64,000 nt of DNA, taken from positions 62,001 through 126,000 of the forward strand of contig NZ_LRQV01000002.1 of the NCBI RefSeq assembly GCF_001567585.1. The letters are read 5' to 3'. The notes under the pieces are model-generated. The model ran no database searches. It was not told the DNA's origin and saw only the letters and a list, made by a program, of their open reading frames with translations. The translations under genes were made by a program, and so were the position numbers. Of this stretch, positions 34,896 to 43,484 are shown piece after piece. The stretch is from Micromonospora rosaria (GTDB taxonomy: Bacteria > Actinomycetota > Actinomycetes > Mycobacteriales > Micromonosporaceae). Each line of letters opens with the position of its first letter. Positions within the stretch are counted from its first letter, which is position 1.

Positions 34896-35633
34896 ATGCA
34901 CCTCAACCTGAGTGGCCGCCGGGCCCTCGTGACCGGGGGGACCCGGGGCATCGGTCGCAGCATCAGCCTCGGCCTGGCCCGGGCCGGTGCCACCGTGGCC
35001 GCCTGCTACCGAGCCGACGACGAGGCCGCCGCCGCGCTGACCGACGAGCTGAAGCGGCACGGCGACGGGCACGTGGTGGTCCGGGCCGACGTCACCGACG
35101 CCGACGAGGTCGCCCGGCTCGCGCAGGAGGTCCGCACGTCGCTCGGCGGGCTGGAGATCCTGGTCAACAACGCCGGCATCGACGGGATGGACCCGTTCCA
35201 GAGCATGACGCCCGAGGAGTGGCACCACCTGCTCGACGCCAACCTGACCTCACTGTTCCTGGTGACCCGGGCGGCGCTGCCGCTGCTGGCCGACGGGGGC
35301 AGCGTCGTCAACATCGGCGGTGCCGCCGCGGCCCGGGGCGTACCGCTGCGGGCCCACTACGGCGCGGCCAAGGGCGGGGTGCTCGGCCTGACCCGCTCGC
35401 TGGCCAAGGAGCTGGGCGGGCGGCGGATCCGGGTCAACCAGGTGGCGCCGGGAATCGTCGAGACCGAGCCCCAGGCCGGGCTCCCGGAGGAGCTGTACGA
35501 GCGGTTCAGCGCGATGGTCGCGCTCGGCCGGCTGGCACAGCCGGAGGAGGTCGCCGACGTGGTGCTCTTCCTCGCCTCCGACCTGTCCCGCTACGTCACC
35601 GGAGCGACCATCCCGGTCGACGGCGGCATCTGA
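34896..35633 (+). CDS. SDR ketoreductase (FabG-like), copy 2
   Basis: The 245-residue SDR has TGGTRGIGRS, NNAG, the Ser region VVNIGGAAAARG, YxxxK in YGAAK and the VDGGI tail. In the usual catalytic Ser position the sequence reads IGGAAA; an aligned check is needed to see which residue takes that place. The ATG follows a GAGGAG site and the DUF1772 stop by 14 bases. It parallels the SDR at 28923-29672 in both sequence and context. Confidence 0.9.
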   Translation: MHLNLSGRRALVTGGTRGIGRSISLGLARAGATVAACYRADDEAAAALTDELKRHGDGHVVVRADVTDADEVARLAQEVRTSLGGLEILVNNAGIDGMDPFQSMTPEEWHHLLDANLTSLFLVTRAALPLLADGGSVVNIGGAAAARGVPLRAHYGAAKGGVLGLTRSLAKELGGRRIRVNQVAPGIVETEPQAGLPEELYERFSAMVALGRLAQPEEVADVVLFLASDLSRYVTGATIPVDGGI

Positions 35634-35666
35634 GCACCCGTCCGCTTCGGACCCTGAGGAGGAACC

Positions 35667-36089
35667 ATGCCCTTCGCCGCCATCACCTACAAGGTCAAGC
35701 CCGGCCACGAGGACGAGATCGCCGCGATCTTCGCCGACTTCCAGCGGGCGGACTCCCCGATCCTGCACGACGACGACGGTGACGAGGTGGGGATCATCCT
35801 CGCCACTGGACTCTTCATCAAGGACGACACCATGGTCCGCGTCATCCAGTACGAGGGCCACCTGTCCGACGTGGCGAGGCACATGGCGGGGCAGGCCGGC
35901 GTGCACACCGCCGAGGAGCGGCTCGCACCGTACCTCGCCGAGGCCCGCGACACGAGCACGGTCGAGGGCTTCCTGCACTACTTCGAGAACAGCACCATGC
36001 GCTCCATCCAGCAGCTCAGCGTCCCGGCGGAGCTGATGGCCGACATCCCGATCGAGCGGTACCGGCAGTCCGCGGCGGGACGCGCGTGA
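35667..36089 (+). CDS. SchA/CurD-like polyketide protein
   Basis: The 140-residue protein begins PFAAITYKVKPGHEDEIAAIF and contains GLFIKDDTMVRVIQYEGHL and a C-terminal helix ending IERYRQSA. It resembles SchA/CurD and WhiE-associated proteins, ferredoxin-fold relatives of ABM oxygenases found in spore-pigment and pentangular clusters. The exact reaction is unsettled; cyclisation or quinone formation are both possible. A GAGGAGG site precedes the ATG. Its end overlaps the next gene as GTGA. Confidence 0.8.
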   Translation: MPFAAITYKVKPGHEDEIAAIFADFQRADSPILHDDDGDEVGIILATGLFIKDDTMVRVIQYEGHLSDVARHMAGQAGVHTAEERLAPYLAEARDTSTVEGFLHYFENSTMRSIQQLSVPAELMADIPIERYRQSAAGRA

Positions 36090-36997
36090 GCGCCCGGTCG
36101 TACGCCTTCCTCGGGCTGGGCACGATGGGCTCGGCGATGGCGGGGAACCTGCTCGACAACGACCTGCCGCTGGTGGTCTGGAACCGCACCCCGGCCCGGG
36201 CGGCGGCGGTGGTGGCGGCCGGCGCCCGGCTCGCCGCGACACCGGCCGAGGCGGTCGCCGGGGCCGACGTGGTGGTGGTGAGCCTCGCCGACGAGCCGGC
36301 GCAGCGCGACGTCCTGTTGACGCGGACCCTGCCGGCCCTGCGCGCCGGAACGTGGCTGGTCGACACCTCCACCGTCTCCCCGACCTGGTCGCGGGAGGTG
36401 ACCGCGCGGTTGGCCGGGCACGGCGTCACCCGGGTCGAGGCGTGCGTCCTCGGCAACCCCGAGCAGGCCCGCGCGGGGGCGCTGCGCGTCTTCGCCGGCG
36501 GACCCGCCGCGCACGTCGAGGCGGTACGCGACGTGCTCGACGTACTCGGTCACCAGGTGCTGCACGTCGGCGACACGGGTGCCGGCGCCACCCTGAAACT
36601 GGTCTTCAACCTGCTGCTCGGCGCGCAGGTCACCTCGCTCGCCGAGGGCGTGGCGTACGGGGTCGGGGCCGGCCTGGACCGCGACATGCTGCTGACCGCC
36701 GTCGCCGAGAGCGGCTTCAGCTCGCTGGTGATGAGCTTCCGCGCGCAGATCATGCGGCAGCGCAGCTACACCCCGGCGGCGTTCCGCAGCACGCTGATGG
36801 GCAAGGATCTCGCCCTCGCCCTGTCCGAGGCCGCCGGGCTCGGGGTCGACCTGCCGGTGACCGCGGCGGCGGCCGGGCGGTTCGCCGAGGTGGCCCGGCG
36901 GGGCGACGGGGACGCCGACGCCGCGGTCGTCGTCGAGCACGTCACCGGCCGGTGGGCGCCGGGACCCCGCACACCGCTGCCCGAGGGACCCCGGTGA
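36086..36997 (+). CDS. NAD(P)-dependent dehydrogenase (6PGDH/3-hydroxyisobutyrate type)
   Basis: The 303-residue protein has the Rossmann motif FLGLGTMGSAMAGNLL and a nucleotide-selecting loop with WNRTPARAAAV, where Arg suggests NADPH. The substrate segment DTSTVSPTW and the catalytic lysine region GATLKLVFNLLLG also match the beta-hydroxyacid dehydrogenase family. In natural-product clusters such enzymes reduce imines or keto acids. The substrate is unknown; an imine or hydrazone reduction step would fit a nitrogen-containing product, but this is speculation. The GTG start overlaps the preceding stop. Confidence 0.86.
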   Translation: MSARSYAFLGLGTMGSAMAGNLLDNDLPLVVWNRTPARAAAVVAAGARLAATPAEAVAGADVVVVSLADEPAQRDVLLTRTLPALRAGTWLVDTSTVSPTWSREVTARLAGHGVTRVEACVLGNPEQARAGALRVFAGGPAAHVEAVRDVLDVLGHQVLHVGDTGAGATLKLVFNLLLGAQVTSLAEGVAYGVGAGLDRDMLLTAVAESGFSSLVMSFRAQIMRQRSYTPAAFRSTLMGKDLALALSEAAGLGVDLPVTAAAAGRFAEVARRGDGDADAAVVVEHVTGRWAPGPRTPLPEGPR

Positions 36998-38553
36998 CCG
37001 CCGACCGGTCCGGCTCCGGCGCGCTCGCCCCGGGCCACCCGGCCGCCGCCCCGGACCGCGCGGCCACCGCCCCGGCACCACCGGTCACCGGCACGCCGCC
37101 ACCGGCCGCGGGTACGCCGGGCCGGACGTTCTTCGGTCAGCCCCGGTGGTTCGGCACGCTGTTCATGGTCGACATGTGGGAGCGGTTCAGCTTCTACGGG
37201 ATGCGGGCCATCCTGTTCCTCTACCTGGTGGCGCCGACCGAGCGGGGCGGCCTGGGGGTGCCGGCGGGTCAGGCCGCCGCGGTGTTCGGGCTCTACATGT
37301 CGACGGTGTTCCTGGCCGCGCTGCCCGGTGGATGGGTCTGCGACCGGCTGCTGGGCGCACGCCGGGCGATCCTGCTGGGCGCGCTGCTGATCGCGGCCGG
37401 GCACTACAGCATGGCGATCCCCACCACCACCGGCGTCGTCCTGGGGCTGCCGCTGATCGCGGCCGGCACGGGGCTGATCAAGCCGTCGATGGGCTCGATG
37501 GTGAGCCACCTCTACCGGGGCGAGACCGGCAAGCGCGACGCCGCCTGGTCGGTCTTCTACATGAGCATCCAGGTCAGCGCCCTGCTCGCGCCGGTCGTCA
37601 CCGGCCTGCTGGGCGAACGGATCAACTGGCACCTGGGCTTCGGCGCGGCGGCTGTCGGGATGACCGTCGGGCTCGTCCAGTACGTGCTCGGCTCGCGCCA
37701 CTTCGGTGACCTCGGTGCCGCGCCGACCGACCCCGCGCCGCCCGAGCTGCGCCGCCGGGTCGCCCGGTGGGTGACGGTCGCCGTGGTGGTGGCCGCGCTG
37801 CTGGTCGCGGTCGACGTGGCCGCCGGTACGTTCACGATCGAGCACGTGCTGGCCGTGATCGGCGTGGCCGCGCTCGTGGTGCCGGTGCTGACGTACCGGG
37901 CGATCCTGCGCAGTCCGACGCTCGACGCGGCGGACCGGCGGCGGCTGCGGGCGTTCCGGTGGCTGCTGCTCGCCTCGGCGGTGTTCTGGCTGCCGTACGA
38001 CCAGGGCGGCTCGCTGCTGAACCTCTTCGCCGAGCGCCAGACCGACCGCGACGTCCTCGGCTTCGAGTTCCCGGCGAGCTGGCTGCAGTCGCTGCACCCG
38101 GGCTTCATCCTGCTGCTCGCGCCGTTGTTCGCCTGGCTCTGGGTGCGTACCGACCGGCGGATCGGCGTGCCGGCGAAGTTCGCCGCCGGGCTGGCCCTGA
38201 TGTGCGCGAGCTTCCTGGTCATGGCGGTCGCCGCCCAGCGGGCCGCCGACGGTGTCCTGGTGACGGTCTGGTGGCTGGTCCTGGTCTACCTGCTCCAGGT
38301 CTGCGGTGAACTCGCGCTGGCGCCCACCGGCCTGAGTGCCCTGTCGCAGGTGGCTCCGCCGGCCCTGGTGGGTCAGCTGATGGGCGTCTGGTGGCTGTTC
38401 GCCGCGCTCGGCGTCGCGATCGGCGGCCAGGTGGCGCGGTTGGCGGACGTCGTACCCCAGACGGGGTACTTCGCGGGGCTGGGCCTCCTGGTGGCACTGG
38501 TCGCGACGATGGTGGCGCTGGGAGCCCGGCGACTGGGTCGCCACCTGGCCTGA
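36994..38553 (+). CDS. POT/PTR2-family proton-coupled transporter
   Basis: The 519-residue membrane protein has an N-terminal Pro/Ala-rich extension (about 40 residues), then the POT signature region DMWERFSFYGMRAILFLYL and some 12-14 helices. The FINAL half includes WLPYDQGGSLLNLFAERQTDRD. POT proteins import di- and tripeptides; in a polyketide cluster one may import a precursor or export a product conjugate. The GTG start is inferred from the GTGA overlap with the dehydrogenase gene. It is the last gene of the rightward core operon. Confidence 0.88.
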   Translation: MTADRSGSGALAPGHPAAAPDRAATAPAPPVTGTPPPAAGTPGRTFFGQPRWFGTLFMVDMWERFSFYGMRAILFLYLVAPTERGGLGVPAGQAAAVFGLYMSTVFLAALPGGWVCDRLLGARRAILLGALLIAAGHYSMAIPTTTGVVLGLPLIAAGTGLIKPSMGSMVSHLYRGETGKRDAAWSVFYMSIQVSALLAPVVTGLLGERINWHLGFGAAAVGMTVGLVQYVLGSRHFGDLGAAPTDPAPPELRRRVARWVTVAVVVAALLVAVDVAAGTFTIEHVLAVIGVAALVVPVLTYRAILRSPTLDAADRRRLRAFRWLLLASAVFWLPYDQGGSLLNLFAERQTDRDVLGFEFPASWLQSLHPGFILLLAPLFAWLWVRTDRRIGVPAKFAAGLALMCASFLVMAVAAQRAADGVLVTVWWLVLVYLLQVCGELALAPTGLSALSQVAPPALVGQLMGVWWLFAALGVAIGGQVARLADVVPQTGYFAGLGLLVALVATMVALGARRLGRHLA

Positions 38554-38571
38554 CCCGGCGGCCGACGGCCG

Positions 38572-39489
38572 TCAGTCCGCCTCCGTGCAGGCGACGGCCG
38601 TCAGGTCCCCGTCGGCGGCGGCGACGTTCAGCCACACGTCGCGGCCGAGACGCTGCCGGGCCCGCAGGTAGAGCGTCGCCGCCCGGCGCGCGTCGCGCAG
38701 GTCGAGGCTGCCCGCCCGGCGCAGCCGCGTGGGCACCCGGACGTTGTCCACGCCGCCGTCGGCCAGCACGGTCATCCACTCCTTGTCGGCGACCTCGTGG
38801 TGCAGCAGGCGGAGGTCGTGGTCGAAGAGGTGGACGTCCGCCGGGGTGGCCCCGTCGGCGATGCCCTCACCGAGGCCCCAGGTCGCCCGCACCGAGATCA
38901 CCGCGTGGTCGACCGGGGCGGCACGGACCGGCGCCGCCGACCCGGTTCCGGTCGTCGACGTCGGGGTGGCGGCGAGCGGGTCCCGCGGCCGGGGGCCGAC
39001 CCGTACGGCGGCCTCGGCCGGGACCAGCAGTTGCACCAGGACGGCCGAGCGGCCCCGGCCGCCGAGCGCCTCCGGCGGCAGCCTCGGGTCGGTGCTGCGG
39101 GTCGGGGCGGGCCAGGCGAGCACCTCGTGGACGGCGGCGGCGAGCCCGTCGAGGCCGACGATGTTCAGGAAGGTGGGCGGCATGCCGGCGACCGGGGACA
39201 GGTCGCAGCGGGAGCGGCGCACCACCAGCCGCGGCTCGGACTGGCCGGCGATCGTCTGCATCCGCGCGTACGCGGTGGTCAGCAGCGCCCACAGTTCGTC
39301 GAGTTCCCCCGCGAGCAGGTCGTACGGCGACAGCGCGGTCATGCAGAACGCCGGCGGCACCGGGAGTTCGTCGGCGAGTCCACTGAGGCACGCCATCTCG
39401 TCGCCGACGAGGTCCCGCTCACGGGCGCCTCGGTCGGTCAACCAATAGACACTGGACCGGCGGCTGTATTCTGCTCCGGGCTCGGCCAC
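38572..39489 (-). CDS. Orphan PEP-synthase/PPDK N-terminal-domain-like protein
   Basis: The 305-residue protein resembles only the ATP-grasp nucleotide-binding part of phosphoenolpyruvate synthase and pyruvate phosphate dikinase. A VGDEMACLSGLADELPVPPAF segment parallels the family's VGGKaanLgeL...PVPpGF start. SVRATWGLGEGIADGATPAD parallels the GLGEavVsG motif, and the C-terminus parallels the strand that closes the ATP site. The phosphohistidine and PEP domains are absent. The GTG at 39489 is well supported by GGAGG with a 10-base spacer. A kinase or ligase role, or a degenerate remnant, are both possible. Family similarity is judged by eye. Confidence 0.6.
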   Translation of the reverse strand: MAEPGAEYSRRSSVYWLTDRGARERDLVGDEMACLSGLADELPVPPAFCMTALSPYDLLAGELDELWALLTTAYARMQTIAGQSEPRLVVRRSRCDLSPVAGMPPTFLNIVGLDGLAAAVHEVLAWPAPTRSTDPRLPPEALGGRGRSAVLVQLLVPAEAAVRVGPRPRDPLAATPTSTTGTGSAAPVRAAPVDHAVISVRATWGLGEGIADGATPADVHLFDHDLRLLHHEVADKEWMTVLADGGVDNVRVPTRLRRAGSLDLRDARRAATLYLRARQRLGRDVWLNVAAADGDLTAVACTEAD

Positions 39490-40169
39490 TTGCCGGCGAC
39501 CTCCGTATCGGCTGCAGGGGCACCCCCCTGCGGAATGGCGATTGCCTGTCGGGGCGGACACCGCGCCGGCGAACAGGCGGAGCATCTCGGACTACATATT
39601 GATACGATCTCGGCCCGCTAAAGCAATAATCCATCCACGTACATCTTCCGAAGTAGTCGCGTTACTCCGGACGGATCCCGACCGACGGCGCGACCGAATC
39701 GCCGCGCCACCAGTCACCCCGTGTCCGACATGCGACAGCCAACGCGCCGGCAACACGCACACAACCCATCCGGAGAGTGCGACAAATATACCAAGACATC
39801 CGCTCGGGCCACCAAAAGGCCTAATTCCGGCGCTCCCCCGCCACCCGACATCCGCCGCCACGTCGACGGGGCGCACCGGAACAGGCCCCGACCGAGCCCC
39901 GGTCGAAGAATCGCGTGCCGGCCAACCTGCGACGGGCCACACCTCGGAGGGTTGGGCAGTTCAGCACGGGGCGGGCCCGCCACCCGGGAACCCGATGCGA
40001 CGGCAGCGCCGAGTGGGGAGCGGAATTAGATCATTTGAAGTAAGCCTATGGGTGTAGCGCTTAGATCAAGATACTCCAGAAGGATCCACGGGAATACGCA
40101 GTGGGGAGTGACACCACCACCGCACGGTGCTACATTCATCGATGTCCAGCCTAGTATCGGGGGAGACTA
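39490..40169. other. Long AT-richer intergenic region upstream of the SARP gene
   Basis: This 680-base stretch separates the divergent PEP-domain and SARP genes. It has lower GC than its surroundings, especially 39590-39640 and 40020-40165. The small reading frames here lack ribosome sites and normal codon use. A good promoter for the SARP gene lies at its right end (listed separately). The rest may hold regulator-binding sites. Confidence 0.55.
40108..40136 (+). promoter_or_regulatory. Candidate promoter of the SARP gene
   Basis: GTGACA (40108-40113) and TACATT (40131-40136) are separated by exactly 17 bases, matching a vegetative sigma-type promoter. A GGGGGA ribosome site at 40159-40164 and the GTG at 40170 follow at sensible distances. 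Confidence 0.55.
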
Positions 40170-40946
40170 GTGACTGATTTCAAAATCCTCGGCTCACTCG
40201 AGGTAATCAAGGGCGACCGTGACTGCACACCGAGCGCGCCGAAGTTGCGTGAACTACTCGCCCTGCTCCTGCTGCAATCCAACCGGGTCATTCCTACCGA
40301 GACCCTCGCCACGGAGCTCTGGCGGGGAGAAATGCCGCGCAGCGCCCAGGCCACCCTCCAGACCTACATCTATCAATTGCGAAAGATCCTCTGTTCCGAG
40401 CGCGGTGGCGAGAACCGGGACATCCTGATGACCCGCCCACCCGGATACGTCATCAACACGACCTGCGACCAGCTCGACGCGACCCGCTTCGATCACCTGG
40501 TTCGGAGCGGCCGGGCCGCACTCGACGACGACGATCCGGCCACCGCGAGCACGATGCTCCATTCCGGGCTGTCCCTCTGGCGCGGGGCCGCCCTCGCCGA
40601 CGTCGAGCCGGGCCCCCGGCTGGCGGCGCACATCGCCTGGCTCGAGGAGACCCGGCTGACGGCGCTGGAGCTGCGCATTCAGGCCGACTTCCGGCTCGGC
40701 AGGTACCGGGAACTGGTCGGGGAGCTGCGTGCCCTGACGGCACTGCATCCGCTCAACGAGTGGCTCCACCGTCAGCTCATGATCGCCCTGCACGCCACCG
40801 GTCGACGGACCGACGCACTGGCCGTCTACCGGGACGTCCGGCGCATCCTGCGCGAAGAGGTCGGCCTGGAGCCCTCCCACCAGCTCCAGCACGCCCAGCA
40901 GGCCATCCTGGCGGACGCGCCGCTGAGGGAACTGGCCAGCTACTGA
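40170..40946 (+). CDS. SARP-family pathway-specific activator
   Basis: The 258-residue regulator has an N-terminal OmpR-type winged helix (FKILGSLEVIKGDRDCTPSAPKLRELLALLL, with the recognition region around residues 40-75). A bacterial transcriptional activation domain (about 95-250) ends LEPSHQLQHAQQAILAD. Small SARPs of this size activate type II polyketide clusters by binding heptad repeats. The GTG start follows a GGGGGA site. It is the only obvious cluster-specific regulator in the window. Confidence 0.95.
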   Translation: MTDFKILGSLEVIKGDRDCTPSAPKLRELLALLLLQSNRVIPTETLATELWRGEMPRSAQATLQTYIYQLRKILCSERGGENRDILMTRPPGYVINTTCDQLDATRFDHLVRSGRAALDDDDPATASTMLHSGLSLWRGAALADVEPGPRLAAHIAWLEETRLTALELRIQADFRLGRYRELVGELRALTALHPLNEWLHRQLMIALHATGRRTDALAVYRDVRRILREEVGLEPSHQLQHAQQAILADAPLRELASY

Positions 40947-41073
40947 CCCTCGGCCCGAGCCCGTCGGCACCAGCGGTCGTCGACCGCAGCTCGATCCCTC
41001 GCAGTGAGGATGAGGCCGGCCCCCACGCCACGCCGGGGCCCACCGAGATCCTCGCCGACAGGGACGGTCATCC

Positions 41074-42288
41074 ATGAAGTCACCGCACCCGGCGGACCGG
41101 GACGTCCATCTGCCGTTCCCCTTCCCCACGCCAGACCTGCTCGAGCCGCCGCCAGAGTTCGCCCGACTCCGTGCCGAGCGGACTTTGGCCAGGGTGTCGC
41201 TGCCCACCGGCGACACCGCCTGGCTCGCCACCCGCTACGACGACGTCCGGACCGTGCTCGGTGACCACCGCTTCAGCCGGGCCGCCGCCGCGCGTCCCGG
41301 CGCCCCCCGCCTGCGGCCGGTTCCGCCGGACCGCGCGTCGATCATGTCACTCGACGCACCGGAGCACACCCGCCTGCGACGCCTGGTGGCACCGGCCTTC
41401 GCCACCGGGCGCGTGGAGGCGCTGCGCCCGACGATCGAGGCCACCGTGGACCGGCTCCTGACCGCCATGGCGCACACCGGCGGGCCCGTCGACCTGGTGC
41501 GGGCGTACGCGACGCCCCTGCCGATGGCGGTGATCTGCGAGCTGCTCGGCGTCCCGCACGACCGACGCGACGACTTCCGCCGCTGGACCGACAGCACCCT
41601 CCTGCTCCGACCGGGCGCGGCCGACGAGGTGGCCGCCGCCCGGGACGCGCTCTCGGCCTACCTCGGCACCCTCGTCGAGCAGAAGCGCCGGGAGCCGGGC
41701 GACGACCTGTTCAGCGTCCTGGTCACCGCGCACGACCAGGACGACCGGCTCACCCGTGACGAGCTGCTGACCTTCGGCTCCACGCTGCTCACCGCCGGCT
41801 ACCACACGGTGGCGGCGGGCGTCGCCAACGGGACGCTCACCCTGCTGCGCCACCCGGGCACCGTCCAGCTCCTGCACGACCGGCCCGAACTGGTGCCGGT
41901 CGCCGTCGAGGAACTGCTGCGGCACACGCCGGCCGCCGCCAGTGGCGGCACCATCCGGGTCGCCGTGACCGACGTCGAGCTCTCCGGAGTGACCGTACGC
42001 GCCGGAGAGGCGGTCATCCCGGCCACCTCGTCGGCCAACCGCGACGGCTCGGTCTTCGCCGACGCCGACCGGTTCCGCCTCGACCGCGAGCACAACCGGC
42101 ACCTCGCCTTCGGCCACGGCATCCACCACTGCCTGGGCGCCCGACTGGCCCGGATCGAGCTCGAAACCGCGATCAGCGGCCTCACCCGCCGCTTCCCCAG
42201 CCTGCGGCTGGCCGTACCGCCGACCGAGCTCGACTGGGGCGCCAGCTCGATGATCCGCGCCCTGCGGGCCCTGCCGGTCGCCTGGTGA
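41074..42288 (+). CDS. Cytochrome P450 with His at the I-helix acid position
   Basis: The 404-residue P450 has the heme-binding loop FGHGIHHCLGARLAR with axial Cys353, the ExxR pair E280/R283 and a PERF-like FRLDRE region. The I-helix oxygen-activation motif, normally AG(x)(D/E)T, reads AGYHTV: His244 replaces the conserved acid while the Thr is kept. It probably tailors the polyketide, with hydroxylation, ether-bridge or coupling chemistry all possible. It lies 127 bases after the SARP gene on the same strand. Confidence 0.93.
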   Translation: MKSPHPADRDVHLPFPFPTPDLLEPPPEFARLRAERTLARVSLPTGDTAWLATRYDDVRTVLGDHRFSRAAAARPGAPRLRPVPPDRASIMSLDAPEHTRLRRLVAPAFATGRVEALRPTIEATVDRLLTAMAHTGGPVDLVRAYATPLPMAVICELLGVPHDRRDDFRRWTDSTLLLRPGAADEVAAARDALSAYLGTLVEQKRREPGDDLFSVLVTAHDQDDRLTRDELLTFGSTLLTAGYHTVAAGVANGTLTLLRHPGTVQLLHDRPELVPVAVEELLRHTPAAASGGTIRVAVTDVELSGVTVRAGEAVIPATSSANRDGSVFADADRFRLDREHNRHLAFGHGIHHCLGARLARIELETAISGLTRRFPSLRLAVPPTELDWGASSMIRALRALPVAW

Positions 42289-42355
42289 CCGTCCCGCCAC
42301 CTCGGCGGCCGGTCGCCGGTCGTTCACGTCCCCCTCGGAGGAAGGTGCACATTCC

Positions 42356-43363
42356 ATGCCTGTAGCACTTCGCCGGAACTCCGCCCCGGTCACCGCCCGG
42401 ATGCTCGGCCTCGGCGTCTACCGCCCGAGCACCGTGGTCGACAACGAGGAGATCGCCCCGCAGGTCGGTCGGTCCGCGGCGTGGATAGAGTCCCGGTCCG
42501 GCATCCGGCAACGCCGGTTCGCCACCGACGAGGAGACCCTGGTCCGCATGTCGGTGACCGCGGCGCAGAAGGCCGCCGCCGCCGCCGGCATCGACGTGGC
42601 CGAGATCGACTGCGTGGTCGCCGCGACGACCACGCACCTCACCCAGATGCCGTCGCTGGGCTCGATGGTCGCGTACCAGATCGGCCGCCGCACCGCCGCC
42701 GGCTTCGACGTCTCCGCCGCCTGCGCCGGGTTCTGCCACGCCCTCGCCCTCGGGCACGACCTGGTCGCCGCCGGCAGCAGCCGCTACACCCTGGTGCTCG
42801 GCGCGGAACGCATCTCGGACATCCTCGACCGCTCCGACCCGAGCACCGCCTTCCTCTTCGCCGACGGTGCCGGCGCGGTGGTGGTGGGTCCCGGGAGACA
42901 GGCCGGGATCGGGCCGGTCGTCTGGGGCTCCGACGGGTCCCGGGCCGCCGCCGTCGGGATGACCGGCTACTGGCTGCCCGAGCTGCAGCGGGATCCGGAG
43001 CGGGCCTGGCCGGTGCTGGGCATGTCCGGCTGGCGGGTGTTCCGCTGGGCCACGAGTGAGCTGGCCCCGATCGCCCGGGCCGCCATGGACGCCGCGGGCG
43101 TCACCGCGCGGGACCTGTCCGCCTTCATCCCCCATCAGGCCAACCTGCTCATCAGCCAGGCGGTGGCGACGGCGCTGGAGCTGGGCGACGACGTCGTCGT
43201 CGCGACCGACATCCGGGAGAGCGGCAACACGTCGGCGGCGTCGATCCCGCTCGCGATGGACCGGCTGCTGCGCCAGAACGAGGTCACCAGCGGCGACCTG
43301 GCGCTGCTGATCGGGTTCGGGTCGGGCATGGTCTACGCGGCCCAGGTGGTCGAGATCCCCTGA
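42356..43363 (+). CDS. 3-oxoacyl-ACP synthase III (KAS III)
   Basis: The 335-residue thiolase-fold enzyme has Cys123 in SAACAGFCHAL, His260 in FIPHQANLLI and Asn291 in ESGNTSAAS, the full FabH triad. In type II polyketide clusters (for example fredericamycin and benastatin) a KAS III makes a non-acetate starter. Others act as acyltransferases or thioester editors. The ATG follows a GGAGGAAGG site. A hairpin terminator lies just after the stop. Confidence 0.94.
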   Translation: MPVALRRNSAPVTARMLGLGVYRPSTVVDNEEIAPQVGRSAAWIESRSGIRQRRFATDEETLVRMSVTAAQKAAAAAGIDVAEIDCVVAATTTHLTQMPSLGSMVAYQIGRRTAAGFDVSAACAGFCHALALGHDLVAAGSSRYTLVLGAERISDILDRSDPSTAFLFADGAGAVVVGPGRQAGIGPVVWGSDGSRAAAVGMTGYWLPELQRDPERAWPVLGMSGWRVFRWATSELAPIARAAMDAAGVTARDLSAFIPHQANLLISQAVATALELGDDVVVATDIRESGNTSAASIPLAMDRLLRQNEVTSGDLALLIGFGSGMVYAAQVVEIP

Positions 43364-43370
43364 CCGCCTC

Positions 43371-43409
43371 GACCGGGCCGGGCCGGGGGCCGACGCTCCC
43401 GGCCCGGTC
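43371..43409. terminator. Hairpin terminator after the KAS III gene
   Basis: A perfect 12-bp stem (43371-43382 with 43398-43409) closes a 15-base loop. It lies between the converging KAS III and hydrolase genes. Confidence 0.7.
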
Positions 43410-43484
43410 CACCGCGCCCCGATCCGGGTGGGCGCACGCGGCACCGCCCGGGGGGCGAGCCCTCCGGGCGGGTACCGTGCCGGC

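Noticed and set aside
39490..40169. Small reading frames in both strands upstream of the SARP gene
   Set aside because: They overlap one another, lack ribosome sites, and the sequence is AT-richer with regulatory character.
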